Below, piece after piece: positions 26,410-35,226 of a stretch of DNA of 64,000 bases. The stretch's first letter is position 1. Every line of letters starts with the position of its first letter. The DNA comes from JBBIQS01 sp037442205. Lineage in GTDB: Bacteria > Myxococcota > Myxococcia > Myxococcales > UBA5297. The notes beneath the pieces are model-generated. The model worked only from the letters and a program-made list of their open reading frames with translations. It had not been told where the DNA came from and did not search any database. The stretch covers positions 20,939-84,938 of the forward strand of contig JBBIQS010000029.1 of NCBI GenBank assembly GCA_037442205.1. The letters run 5' to 3'. Made by a program: the position numbers and the translations under genes.

Positions 26410-27425
26410 GGGCGCATCGACTCCAGCTCTTGGGCGAGCTCGGCGCGGGAGACGGTCTCGGTCCCCGCCTTCTGAACCTTGAGGGCCCCGGCCACGTTAG
26501 CCAGCCGGGCCGCGTCGACCACGCTGGCCCCGGAGGCCAGCGCCACGGTCATCGTCGCTCCGACGGTGTCCCCGGCTCCGGTGACGTCCACCGCTTCCTT
26601 GCTGCCGTGGGCGGGGATGGTCTCCATCCTGCCGTTCTCGAGCACCATCATGCCGTTGCGGCCGCGGGTCACCACGATCGCCTGAGCAGCCAGCTTGCGA
26701 TGGGCGGCCTTGAGCGCCCGCTCGAAGGCCCCGGGGACGTCGGGCCTCACTCCGGTCAGCGCCTCGAACTCGGGCTCGTTGGGCTTGAGCACCCCGGCCC
26801 CGGCGAAGGCCCGCAGGTTGTAGCGGCTGTCGACGCACACCGGCAGGCCGTCCCTGGCCACCGCCAGCACCGCCGGGATCACCGCCTCGCCCAGCACTCC
26901 GGCGCCGTAGTCCGAGACCAGCACCGCGTCCGCCGACTTCGCCAACTCCTTGAACAGCCCGGCGATCTCGGCCTGCACCGCCGCCGGCAGCGAGCCCTCG
27001 TGCCCGCGGTCGAGGCGCAGCATCTGCTGTCGGCGGGTGTTGATGCCGCCGGCGAGGATGCGGGTCTTGGTCTCGGTGGCGATGCCGGGCGCCTTGGGCG
27101 ATACCAGGCGGATCGAGGAGTCGCGGCACAGCTCCCGGACGCTGGTCCCCATCTCGTCGCGGCCGACCACGCCCAGCGCGGTGACCTTGGCCCCCAGCGC
27201 CTTGAGGTTGTTGGCGGCGTTGCCGGCGCCGCCCAGCTTCACCTCCGCCGACTCGTAGCGGACGATGAGCACCGGCGCTTCGCGGCTGATGCGGTCGGTC
27301 TGGCCGAAGATGTAGTGGTCGGCCACCAGGTCGCCGATGACCAGCACCTTGCGGCCGGCGAAGGCGGCGAGCAGCTCGAGCAGCGGGCTCGAGGGATGGG
27401 CGGGGAGCTTCTGGGCGGGTCGCAC
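26406..27425 (-). CDS. rfaE1: D-glycero-beta-D-manno-heptose 7-phosphate kinase
   Basis: A 339-residue PfkB-type sugar kinase that phosphorylates heptose 7-phosphate at C1 on the way to ADP-heptose. Signature regions are VIGDLVADHYIFG near residue 34, the KLGGAGNAANNLKALGA substrate loop and the DVTGAGDTVGATM phosphotransfer site with its catalytic aspartate near the C-terminus. It is the first gene of the run rfaE1-rfaE2-waaE-GT4-GT4. No phosphoheptose isomerase (gmhA) or phosphatase (gmhB) gene is in the window, so these must lie elsewhere. Confidence 0.95.
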   Translation of the reverse strand: MRPAQKLPAHPSSPLLELLAAFAGRKVLVIGDLVADHYIFGQTDRISREAPVLIVRYESAEVKLGGAGNAANNLKALGAKVTALGVVGRDEMGTSVRELCRDSSIRLVSPKAPGIATETKTRILAGGINTRRQQMLRLDRGHEGSLPAAVQAEIAGLFKELAKSADAVLVSDYGAGVLGEAVIPAVLAVARDGLPVCVDSRYNLRAFAGAGVLKPNEPEFEALTGVRPDVPGAFERALKAAHRKLAAQAIVVTRGRNGMMVLENGRMETIPAHGSKEAVDVTGAGDTVGATMTVALASGASVVDAARLANVAGALKVQKAGTETVSRAELAQELESMRP

Positions 27426-27531
27426 CGGGCGATTATCGAGACAAAAGTCGCATAGTCAATGCGACTTCCGCACGGCGCTCCGGCGCGCTTGCCTTCAGGA
27501 GAATCAGGCGGGCGAGCGCTCTCGCCCGCGC

Positions 27532-28914
27532 CTACTCGGACAGATAGCGGATGCGCTTGTGCACGTCGGTGTTGATCGAGTGGTACGGCTGGGCGAGGTT
27601 GCCGGCGGCGAACATCGTCTGCCGCATGTGCTCTGCGTCGTCGCTGCCGATGGCGTCGGTGAAGATGGGCAGCAGGTACTCGATCCCCAGCTTCGAGGGC
27701 TTCAACAGCCGGGCGTCGTAGAGCCCCGGGTACATGAAGCGCGGGTGGATGTGGCCCCAGCGGTCGCGGAACCGGTTGGCGTCATAGCTGTCGACGTAGA
27801 AGCCCTGCGTCGGGCTGTACTGGAGGATCGCGGTGGCGTTGTTGCGGCCCTCGAGCAGCATGTCCACGGTCTTGGCCCCCAGCAGCGCCGCGTAGAAGCG
27901 GTCGAAGAGGATGGGCCGGCCGCCGCGCTGGGTGTGGCCCAGCTTACGAGTGAAGATCGCCTCGCTGGCGGACTGGCCGCGGCGGTAGTCCTGGAAGTAC
28001 TTGTCGCCGATCATCGCGATCAGCTTGCTGCGCAGCGCCTCGGCCGCGCCGCTCAGGGCGATGTTGCCCGCCGGATCGGTGGTCCTGGTCTCGGCGCCCA
28101 GCTCGCGGCCCGCCTCGTCGACGATGCCCTCCCCGCACACCACCACCACGTTCTTCTGCAAGTCGTAGATCTGCTTGATGCGCTCGACCAGGTACTCGAA
28201 GTTGGGCGCGATCTCGGGGACGAGTATCAGGTCGGGGCGGCCATAGGCCGAGCCGAGGGCGATGTAGCCAGAGTGGCGGCCCATCACCTCGACGATGGCG
28301 ATGCGGCGGTGGCTCTCAGCGGTGGTGCGAACGCGCTCGACGCCCTGGGCCGACACGAACACCGCGGTCGCGAACCCGGGGGTGACGTAATTGATGACCT
28401 GGTCGAGCGCGAAGACGGCGGTTGAGGTGGCGCGCTCGTAGTGGAAGCCGCTGGCCGACTTGTTGGACACGCGCACCCATTCGTCCGGTTCGCTCGGGTA
28501 GTTGAGACCCAGGTCGTTGTCGATGGTCTTGGGCGCCAGCACCACCGGCAGGCGCTCGGCCAGCGGCTGCAGGCCGTTGAGGGTGCCGTCGCCGCCGACG
28601 CAGATCAGCCCCTCGATCCCCAGCTTGCGCAGGCGCGCTTCGATCTGGTCGATCTGCTGCTTGTTGCGCGGATCGACGTAGTCGCGCGACGAGCCGATCA
28701 GCGATCCTCCCTTGGTCGGATCGAGCTCGGGGATCTCCTGGTAGAGCGGATTCAAGTGCACGTGCGGGACGCGCGGGTTGAAGAGGCAGTTGAACCCCTT
28801 CATCAGCCCGAGGATCTCGATCTTGAGCTGGTTGGCGCGCGCGACCGCGCCGTGGATGGTGGCGTTGAGGGCCGGAGTGTCGCCGCCGGCGGTGAGGATT
28901 CCGATTCTCTTCAT
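27532..28914 (-). CDS. pfkA: 6-phosphofructokinase, probably ATP-dependent
   Basis: A 460-residue phosphofructokinase, longer than the 320-residue E. coli type. It has GGDTPALN near residue 10, GGDGT at 107-111, PKTIDND at 128-134 and EVMGRHSGYIAL further on. Known family rules link a glycine at the fourth position of GGDG to ATP use and an aspartate there to pyrophosphate use. Here it is glycine (G110). Position 129 is lysine, as in the pyrophosphate and long ATP groups, so this is a mixed type that I read as ATP-dependent. It makes fructose 1,6-bisphosphate in glycolysis. It lies between the LPS operon and THEP1, with no shared overlap. Confidence 0.92.
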   Translation of the reverse strand: MKRIGILTAGGDTPALNATIHGAVARANQLKIEILGLMKGFNCLFNPRVPHVHLNPLYQEIPELDPTKGGSLIGSSRDYVDPRNKQQIDQIEARLRKLGIEGLICVGGDGTLNGLQPLAERLPVVLAPKTIDNDLGLNYPSEPDEWVRVSNKSASGFHYERATSTAVFALDQVINYVTPGFATAVFVSAQGVERVRTTAESHRRIAIVEVMGRHSGYIALGSAYGRPDLILVPEIAPNFEYLVERIKQIYDLQKNVVVVCGEGIVDEAGRELGAETRTTDPAGNIALSGAAEALRSKLIAMIGDKYFQDYRRGQSASEAIFTRKLGHTQRGGRPILFDRFYAALLGAKTVDMLLEGRNNATAILQYSPTQGFYVDSYDANRFRDRWGHIHPRFMYPGLYDARLLKPSKLGIEYLLPIFTDAIGSDDAEHMRQTMFAAGNLAQPYHSINTDVHKRIRYLSE

Positions 28915-29003
28915 GGAGTCCCTGCCCGAGGCCGCCCGCCGACTGAGCCAGCGGCCGGTGCTCGGCTTCCTGTGCGGCCTCTCGCGCGCACTTCGACCCT
29001 CAA

Positions 29004-29576
29004 TCAGGTCTCAAGATAGGCCCCGAATTCCCGCGGGGATCCGCTCGACTTCACCCACTCCGCCAGCACCTCGACCAGGCGATCGCGGTTCTGGCGAGTG
29101 ATCCGGACGAGCTCCACACCCCTCGCCAACTTGGCCTCGGCGATGAATCCGCCGCCGTGCATCGCCGCCGTGGCCAGGACCGGGACCTCGCTCGCGAGCG
29201 CTCGGCGCGCCGCCGCCACGAACCGCTCGGAGAAGCACTCCATCTTGCCGATCTCGTCGATGACGAGCAGCGAGGCGTCCTCAGAATGTTCGAGTGCCGG
29301 GATGGCCACCGACTCAAAGGAAGCCAGCAGTACGCGGTAGCGGCCGACGCGCGGGGAGCCAGCACTGTGGTCCGCGAGCGCGGCCCTGCGGCCGTCGAGC
29401 GAGACGACGTCGAACCCGGTCCGCCCGCGGCGCCCTCGCTTCTCCTCAGTGTAGAAGCCGCGCGCCGGCGCTCCCTCCAGCCGCTCGACCACTGCCCGCA
29501 CGAGCGTGGTCTTGCCCACTCCCGGCTCGCCCGTCAGAAGGCACTTGAGAGGAAACGCCCTGCCCGCCTCCGCCAT
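29004..29576 (-). CDS. Nucleoside-triphosphatase, THEP1 family
   Basis: A 190-residue P-loop NTPase. Walker A is GEPGVGKTT (16-24) and Walker B is SLLVIDEIGKMEC, the characteristic THEP1 form. The N-terminal half also has the GFYTEE stretch typical of the family. THEP1 enzymes hydrolyse ATP, GTP and other NTPs slowly and their cell role is not settled. GGGAGG lies upstream of the ATG. It is divergent from the endonuclease V gene, with about 124 bp between. Confidence 0.92.
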   Translation of the reverse strand: MAEAGRAFPLKCLLTGEPGVGKTTLVRAVVERLEGAPARGFYTEEKRGRRGRTGFDVVSLDGRRAALADHSAGSPRVGRYRVLLASFESVAIPALEHSEDASLLVIDEIGKMECFSERFVAAARRALASEVPVLATAAMHGGGFIAEAKLARGVELVRITRQNRDRLVEVLAEWVKSSGSPREFGAYLET

Positions 29577-29700
29577 CTCGACCTCCCGGCCCTGCGTTCA
29601 CTCGCCCGGCCCTCATGCGCGAGATCGGCCGCGGGCGCATGCCCACCGTGAACTTGAGGTCGCGCGCCGACAGGACCTCGCCGCGCATCCGGCCAATCGC

Positions 29701-30204
29701 ATGCTCGCCGCCCTGGACGTCCACTATCGCGATCCCGGCGCCGTTGCCGCCGGCGTGCTGTTCCGCGATTGGGCCGACGCGGCGGCGGTGCGCGAGCTGA
29801 CGGCGAGCGTCGCGTCCGTCGAACGCTACCAGCCCGGCGCCTTCTACCTGCGCGAGCTGCCCTGCCTGCTGGCAGTGCTCGAGAAGGTCCGCGAGCCGCT
29901 CTCCGCGATCGTCATCGACGGCTACGTCTGGCTCGGCGACCTGGCACACCCCGGCCTCGGCGCGCACCTCCATGAGGCGCTCGGCCGCCGGGTCCCGGTC
30001 ATCGGGGTGGCCAAGAGCGCCTTTCACGACCTGCGCGCGGCGGTTCCGGTCGTCCGCGGGAGGAGCCGCAGGCCGCTCTACGTGACCGCCGCGGGCATCG
30101 ATCCGATGCAGGCGGCCGAGCTCATCCGCGCCATGCACGGCGCGCATCGAATTCCGACGCTGCTGGCGCGGGTGGATCGGCTCGCTCGGCAGGCCGCCCT
30201 CTGA
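29701..30204 (+). CDS. Endonuclease V-like DNA repair nuclease (short form)
   Basis: A 167-residue protein that matches endonuclease V from its first core strand onward. ALDVHYRD carries the first catalytic aspartate (GADVGF in E. coli), RELPCLL carries the glutamate and AIVIDGYVWL the second aspartate. The GVAKSAF motif follows. Endonuclease V nicks DNA or RNA one base past deaminated bases such as inosine. The E. coli enzyme is about 220 residues and has an N-terminal helix that is absent here. The ATG at 29701 has no clear ribosome-binding site. In-frame sequence upstream does not look like the missing helix, so I keep the short start. Confidence 0.85.
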   Translation: MLAALDVHYRDPGAVAAGVLFRDWADAAAVRELTASVASVERYQPGAFYLRELPCLLAVLEKVREPLSAIVIDGYVWLGDLAHPGLGAHLHEALGRRVPVIGVAKSAFHDLRAAVPVVRGRSRRPLYVTAAGIDPMQAAELIRAMHGAHRIPTLLARVDRLARQAAL

Positions 30205-30262
30205 ACTGGCCGACAGCAAACACTTCACGCAATTATTCACTGGCCGTGCGATAAGGCTGCCC

Positions 30263-31621
30263 GTGACTACCTTCCGCGACCTGAATCTCTCCGAAAAAAC
30301 GCTGCACGCCCTCGAGCGCGCCTGCTTCAAGCAGCCCACCCCCATCCAAGCGCAGGCCATCCCTCCTGCCCTGGCCGGCAAGGACGTGATCGGCGCCGCC
30401 GCCACTGGCACCGGCAAGACGGCGGCCTTCCTCTTGCCGATCATCGAGCGCCTGAGCGGCAAATCCGGCACCCGTGCGCTGGTGCTGGCGCCGACCCGCG
30501 AGCTGGCGATCCAGATCGGCGAAGAGCTGGAGCGCTTCGGCCATGGCCGTCACGTGCGCGGAGCGGTGGTGATCGGCGGGGTGGGCATGGGCGCGCAGGC
30601 CGCCGCCTTCCGCGACCGCCACGAGGTGATCATCGCCACCCCGGGCCGGCTGGTGGACCACCTGCAGTCCGGGACCGCGCGCCTCGACGAGATCGAATTC
30701 CTGGTGCTGGACGAAGCCGACCGCATGCTCGACATGGGCTTCAAGCCCCAGCTCACCAAGATCCTCCAGCGGCTGCCGCGCAACCGCCAGACGCTGCTCT
30801 TCTCGGCGACCATGGGCGGCGAGGTGGCCGAGTTCGCAGCCTCGCACCTCAAGCATCCGGTGCGGGTCGAGGTGGCCCGCAGCGGCACCACCGCCGAGCG
30901 CGCCGACCAGCGGGTCTTCCTCTGCGCTCAAGAAGAGAAGATCCCGCTGCTGCTGGCGCTGCTGGAGGAGGACCAGCTCTCGACCCTGGTCTTCACCCGC
31001 ACCAAGCACCGCGCCGACCGGCTGGCCAAGAGCCTCGCCCGAGCCGGCCACGAGGTCACCCGCATCCACGCCGACCGCTCGCAGGGTCAGCGCCGCCAGG
31101 CGCTCGAGGGCTTCCGCGAAGGGAAGTACCGGGTGCTGGTCGCCACCGACATCGCCGCCCGCGGGATCGATGTCGCCGACATCGGGCATGTCGTCAACTT
31201 CGACCTTCCCCACGTCGCCGAGGACTACGTCCATCGGGTCGGCCGCACCGCCCGCGCCGCGGCCAGCGGCAAGGCCTCCGCCTTCTGCTCGCCCGAGGAG
31301 ATGGATCTGCTGCGCGGCATCGAGAAGCTCACCCGCAAGGCGCTGCCCCGGGCCCAGGTCCCGCGCGACTCCGAGGCGTTCCGGGCCGAGGCGCAGCGGT
31401 CGGCGGCCGCGCGGGCGAGCCAGGGCCAACGCCATCAGCATCATCAGAAGCCCGGCGGCGGGCACCGCCGTCCCGAGCCCGCCCGTAGCCACGGAGGCGA
31501 GCACGGGCACGGCCAGCGGCGCGGCAGCCACCCCGACAGCTCTTCTCAGGGCGAAAGCTCAGGGACCTCGGCGCACAAGCCGCGACTGGTCGGCTCGTGG
31601 CGGCCGCGGCGGCGGCGCTGA
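30263..31621 (+). CDS. rhlE: DEAD-box ATP-dependent RNA helicase, RhlE type
   Basis: A 452-residue RNA helicase starting at a GTG. The Q motif is at residues 22-29, motif I AATGTGKT at 46-53, motif II DEAD at 150-153 and SAT at 181-183; motif VI HRVGRTARA closes the second RecA-like domain. After about residue 360 comes a basic tail rich in His, Gly, Ser and Arg, typical of RhlE helicases that act on structured rRNA or mRNA. It is the last plus-strand gene here and runs into lpxL tail to tail, 3 bp apart. Confidence 0.95.
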   Translation: MTTFRDLNLSEKTLHALERACFKQPTPIQAQAIPPALAGKDVIGAAATGTGKTAAFLLPIIERLSGKSGTRALVLAPTRELAIQIGEELERFGHGRHVRGAVVIGGVGMGAQAAAFRDRHEVIIATPGRLVDHLQSGTARLDEIEFLVLDEADRMLDMGFKPQLTKILQRLPRNRQTLLFSATMGGEVAEFAASHLKHPVRVEVARSGTTAERADQRVFLCAQEEKIPLLLALLEEDQLSTLVFTRTKHRADRLAKSLARAGHEVTRIHADRSQGQRRQALEGFREGKYRVLVATDIAARGIDVADIGHVVNFDLPHVAEDYVHRVGRTARAAASGKASAFCSPEEMDLLRGIEKLTRKALPRAQVPRDSEAFRAEAQRSAAARASQGQRHQHHQKPGGGHRRPEPARSHGGEHGHGQRRGSHPDSSSQGESSGTSAHKPRLVGSWRPRRRR

Positions 31622-31624
31622 CCG

Positions 31625-32503
31625 TCAGGCCGCCGGCCGGCTCTGCGCGGCAGCCGTCTCGTTTGGCGGCCGGGTCTTCCAGCGCCGGTGCAGCCAGAAC
31701 CACTGCTCCGGATACTGGCGGATCATCCTCTCGAGCCGGTCGTTGAGCATCGCGGTGAAGGCCAGGATGTCGGCGTCGCGGTCCTCGCTCTTGCGCTCGA
31801 AGTGGTAGGGGCCTTCGATCAGCGTGCGGTAGCGGCCATCGGGCTCGAGGACGATCTGCGTGATGAACAGCGGCACCCCGGTCCGCTCGGCCACCACCGC
31901 CGGGGCCGGGGTGGTCGCCGCCAGCTTGCCGAAGAAGGGCACGAACACCGCCCGCTTCAACAGCATGTTCTGGTCGATGAAGATCGCCAGCGCTTTCCCG
32001 GAGTTCACCGCCGCCACCAGGTTGTCCATCCCCTTGTGGATCTCGTCGATGCCCGCCATCCGCCGCACGCTCACCCACAGCGCGTTGGCGGCGCCCTTGA
32101 GCTTGCGGGTCAGCGCGGTCAGCGGCACCCCGTGCCGGGAGCCGTAGACGCCGATCATCTCGAAGTTCCCGAAGTGCGCCCCCAGGACGATGAAGCCTTT
32201 GCGCGCTTCGAGCAGCGGCGTCAGCTTGTCGAAGCCCTCGGCATTCACAATCTGGCGCAGCTCTTCGTCTGACATCCCCGGGGTGCGCAGGAAGTCGACC
32301 ATCGCCACCGCCAGGTGCCGGTAGCAGCGCCGCGCCAGCTCCCACCGCTCTTGCGGCGACTTCTCGGGGAAGGCGATCTCCAGGTTCGAGAGGGCGACCT
32401 GGCGCCGGATCCCGAGGGTCCAGACGGTCCACGCGACGAAGCGCATGAAGGCCAGCAGGACGGCCCGCGGCAGGTGCTGGAAGAGCCAGAAGACGATTCC
32501 CAT
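31625..32503 (-). CDS. lpxL: Lipid A biosynthesis acyltransferase (LpxL/HtrB family)
   Basis: A 292-residue membrane-associated acyltransferase that adds a secondary acyl chain to Kdo-lipid A from acyl-ACP. An N-terminal membrane segment (FWLFQHLPRAVLLAFMRFVAWTV) is followed by the HX4(D/E) catalytic motif, H110-FGNF-E115, and by the DQNML and WFWLHRRWK stretches of the family. It lies 7 bp downstream of lpxK, so the two are co-transcribed. Whether laurate, myristate or another chain is used is not predictable. Confidence 0.94.
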   Translation of the reverse strand: MGIVFWLFQHLPRAVLLAFMRFVAWTVWTLGIRRQVALSNLEIAFPEKSPQERWELARRCYRHLAVAMVDFLRTPGMSDEELRQIVNAEGFDKLTPLLEARKGFIVLGAHFGNFEMIGVYGSRHGVPLTALTRKLKGAANALWVSVRRMAGIDEIHKGMDNLVAAVNSGKALAIFIDQNMLLKRAVFVPFFGKLAATTPAPAVVAERTGVPLFITQIVLEPDGRYRTLIEGPYHFERKSEDRDADILAFTAMLNDRLERMIRQYPEQWFWLHRRWKTRPPNETAAAQSRPAA

Positions 32504-32510
32504 GGCGACC

Positions 32511-33572
32511 CTAGAGGAGCTGGGCGAGCTGCTCCTCGCCGGAGAGTATCGCGAGCTCGACCTTCACCACCCGCAGCGGCCCGGCCGACTCGCCCGCGAT
32601 GCGGACCCAATCCTTCTCGGTGACCGCCAGGGCCTCGGCCCCGGCCTGCTGCGCGCGCCTCCGGGCGTCGGCCAGCTCGCTCGCCGAAAAGGCGTGATGG
32701 TCCGGATAGATCGCCGCTCCCACCACCTGCGCCCCGGCCTGCTGCAAGGTCGCGCGGAAGGAGTAGGGGCGCGCCAGCCCGGCCAGCAGCAGCACCTTCT
32801 TCCCCGCCAACGCCCCCGGCCCCAGGCTCTCGCCGCGCTCGTCGGCAACGTCGCGGATCCGGTAGCTGGAGCGAATCGGCGGCCGGCCGGTCAGCCTCTG
32901 CACCTGCGCCGCCAGCGCCTCCACCTCGGCCGCAGGCGCCTGATCCACCTTGGAAATCCAGGCCAGCGAGGCCCGCCCCAACGCCTGCGGGCTCTCCCGC
33001 AGCGGCCCGCGCGGCAACAGGCTCCCGTTGCCGAAGGGATTGGCGGCGTCGAGCACCACGATGTCCAGGTCGCGCGCCAGCCGCCGGTGCTGGAAGCCGT
33101 CGTCGAGCACCAGGGTCTTGGCGCCGAACTTCTCGACGGCCTCGATCGCCAGCCGCGCCCGATCCGCCCCCACCAGCACCGGCACTCCCGGGCAGGCCCG
33201 CGCGATCAGCTGCGGCTCGTCCCCGGACTGCTCCACTCCGCACAGCACCCGCCCGCCGTCGCTGACCACCGCGCTCCGCTCCGACTGCTGCCGCCCGTAG
33301 CCGCGCGAGAGCACCGCCGGCCGCTGCCCCGACTCGAGCAGCCGCCGCGCGAGGTGGATGGCCACCGGCGTCTTGCCCGCGCCCCCGACGGTGAGATTGC
33401 CGACCGAGATCACCCGCGCCGGGACTTTGCGCGCCGACCGCGCCTGGGCTTCACCCCGCGAGCGGGCGAACAGGCCGAAGAGCAGCGACAGCACCCACAG
33501 CGGAAACAGGAGCAGCCGGGCAAGCAAGCCCTCGCTCTTTCGATACCAGAGCTGGATGAAGAACCGGTCCAT
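32511..33572 (-). CDS. lpxK: Tetraacyldisaccharide 4'-kinase
   Basis: A 353-residue inner-membrane kinase that phosphorylates the 4' position of the lipid A precursor. I chose the ATG at 33572, where the family-typical N-terminus begins; an in-frame start further upstream adds a basic stretch not seen in LpxK. A membrane segment lies near residues 17-36, the Walker A motif GNLTVGGAGKTP is at 58-69, and SRGYGR and VLDDGFQHRRL are present. The gene is followed after 7 bp by lpxL. Confidence 0.95.
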   Translation of the reverse strand: MDRFFIQLWYRKSEGLLARLLLFPLWVLSLLFGLFARSRGEAQARSARKVPARVISVGNLTVGGAGKTPVAIHLARRLLESGQRPAVLSRGYGRQQSERSAVVSDGGRVLCGVEQSGDEPQLIARACPGVPVLVGADRARLAIEAVEKFGAKTLVLDDGFQHRRLARDLDIVVLDAANPFGNGSLLPRGPLRESPQALGRASLAWISKVDQAPAAEVEALAAQVQRLTGRPPIRSSYRIRDVADERGESLGPGALAGKKVLLLAGLARPYSFRATLQQAGAQVVGAAIYPDHHAFSASELADARRRAQQAGAEALAVTEKDWVRIAGESAGPLRVVKVELAILSGEEQLAQLL

Positions 33573-33706
33573 CGGCGCCGCGCGCTCCCGCGAGCGGGAG
33601 TTGATACCCCCTCTCGAGCGGGGGCGCCAGCGACCCGGCGAGATCATTTCGCTCGAACGGCTATCGGAGGGACTGGAGACCGGAGAAAAACCCGCCTGCC
33701 TGGGTG

Positions 33707-33865
33707 CTATCGGCGCTCGCGCTCCTTGAGCGCAAGGTCGAGGAAAGTCGTGGGCTTGCGCAGCACCATGGCCACCATGCAGCGCGCCAGCGTGCGCACT
33801 CCGAACTCGGAGACGATGACCCCGACGTTGGCGAGGACGTCCTTGCTGGTAATGACACCCTGCAT
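33707..33865 (-). CDS. Small conserved-looking protein, 52 residues
   Basis: A short frame starting at the ATG at 33865 with a strong GGAGGT six bases upstream. The product has no signal peptide. It begins MQGVITSKDVLANVG and has two amphipathic helices and a basic end (RKPTTFLDLALKERERR). It sits between the heptosyltransferase gene and lpxK, on the same strand as both. The strong ribosome-binding site and the LPS context make it likely to be real. I do not recognise a family, so no function is given. Confidence 0.6.
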   Translation of the reverse strand: MQGVITSKDVLANVGVIVSEFGVRTLARCMVAMVLRKPTTFLDLALKERERR

Positions 33866-34209
33866 CGCCGTACCTCCGCGCTCGACTGCGGAAGAGCCCT
33901 GCAATCCCTCGGCCGGCCCAGATCCAGAGGGCCTCTTGGACGGGCGAGAACGAGCGTTCGACCGGTCGCCTGCCCGAAAAGTGTAGTGATTGCGGCCATT
34001 CCCCTGGCGGGCTGGAAAATCCTTCCTCGTTCCGGGGCCGTCCTACCGGGCGCTCCGTCTGCGGCTCCCTATGCTTCCGATGTCCCGATTCGGCGCATGT
34101 TGCGCGCGGAAAGCGCGCCGGCGCGGGCAGAGCGGGCGCTGCCGTCGGCTGCGCGACGGGAGATCGACGCGGCGGGACCGACGCCCAGTTCGGCGCCAGG
34201 ACGGCGCTG
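33866..34209 (-). other. Intergenic region, about 340 bp, with inverted repeats
   Basis: This stretch lies between the 52-residue ORF and the heptosyltransferase gene, both on the minus strand, so it should hold the terminator of the upstream operon and a promoter for the small ORF and lpxK. Short inverted repeats occur, for example GCGCGC-GGAAA-GCGCGC around 34107-34125. No coding sequence with a credible start was seen. Confidence 0.4.
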
Positions 34210-35226
34210 TCAGTGCACCGCCGGGCGCCGCAGTCGGAGGGCGGCCTCGAGCACCGGCGCCACCTCGAGCTGCCGCAGGCAGTCGTGATGGCCCTTGGGA
34301 CAGCGCTCGCCGCCGTGGTTGGTGCAGGGGCTGCACGGCAGCTCGCGCCGCATCACTTCCGACGCCGGCGACAGCGGCCGCCAGCGCGCCGGGCTGGTCG
34401 GGCCGAACAGCGCCACCACCGGGGTCCCCAGCGCCGAGGCGATGTGCACCGGCCCGGAATCGCCCGCGACCAGCACCTCGAGCCAGGAGATCGCCGCCGC
34501 CAGGCCCCCGACCGACAGGCTCATGGTGTCCACCAGCGGCATCCCGGCCGGCATGGCCGCTCGCACGGCATCGATCTCGTTGCGATCGCCGGGTCCGCCG
34601 AAAAGGACGGGGGTGAAGCCCCGCTCTCCGAGCTGTTGGGCGAGCTGCGCGAAGTGCTCGGCCGGCCAGCGCTTGGTCGCCCAGCGCGCTCCCGGCGCCA
34701 ATCCGACCAGGCGCCCCGCGGGCAGCTCGCGCGCCTCCTGCCGGCTGCTCTCGGACACCTTCAGCTCCAGCGCCTGCCCATCGGGCTCGACGCCAAGTGG
34801 CCGCAGCGCCTCGAGAAACAGGTCGACGGCGTGGGCCCGGACCAGTGGCGGGTCGTCGCCGAACAGCGCCCGGGCCGCCTCCAGCGGAGTGCGCTTCTGC
34901 ATCGCCAGCGAGTCGCGGGCCACCGAGCGCAGCAGCGCCGTCTTCGGCTTGCCCTGCAGGTCGATCACCAGGTCGTAGTCGCGCTCCTCGAGCTGGCGGC
35001 GCAGCTTGAGCCAGCCCTTGAGCCCGCGATGCTCGCCGCGCTTGTCGTAGCCCAGGGCGGCGGCGTGCGGATTCTCCTCGACGAGCGGCAGGTAGGGGCG
35101 CTCCACCAGCCAGTCGATCTCGGCGTCGGGGAAGCGGCGCTTGAGCGCGCGGACGGCGGGCGTGGCCAGCAGGACGTCGCCCAGGGCCGAGAGCCGCACC
35201 AGCAGGATGCGCTTGGGCTCGCTCAC
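34210..35226 (-). CDS. waaF: ADP-heptose:LPS heptosyltransferase (GT9 family)
   Basis: A 338-residue GT-B enzyme of family GT9. It opens with ILLVRLSALGDVLLATPAVRAL, the acceptor-binding loop of the heptosyltransferases, and has LVIDLQGKPKTA. The donor-site stretch is LVAGDSGPVHIASALGTPVVALFG, which contacts ADP. A Cys-rich end (CSPCTNHGGERCPKGHHDC) is also typical of GT9. It adds L-glycero-D-manno-heptose to the inner core using ADP-heptose from rfaE1/rfaE2. Heptosyltransferase I versus II cannot be decided with certainty. It overlaps waaA by 4 bp, so the two are coupled. Confidence 0.92.
   Translation of the reverse strand: MSEPKRILLVRLSALGDVLLATPAVRALKRRFPDAEIDWLVERPYLPLVEENPHAAALGYDKRGEHRGLKGWLKLRRQLEERDYDLVIDLQGKPKTALLRSVARDSLAMQKRTPLEAARALFGDDPPLVRAHAVDLFLEALRPLGVEPDGQALELKVSESSRQEARELPAGRLVGLAPGARWATKRWPAEHFAQLAQQLGERGFTPVLFGGPGDRNEIDAVRAAMPAGMPLVDTMSLSVGGLAAAISWLEVLVAGDSGPVHIASALGTPVVALFGPTSPARWRPLSPASEVMRRELPCSPCTNHGGERCPKGHHDCLRQLEVAPVLEAALRLRRPAVH

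Noticed and set aside
29506..29700. Longer N-terminus for the endonuclease V gene in the same frame
   Set aside because: The upstream translation is Pro/Arg-rich, overlaps the divergent THEP1 gene and does not resemble the family's N-terminal helix.
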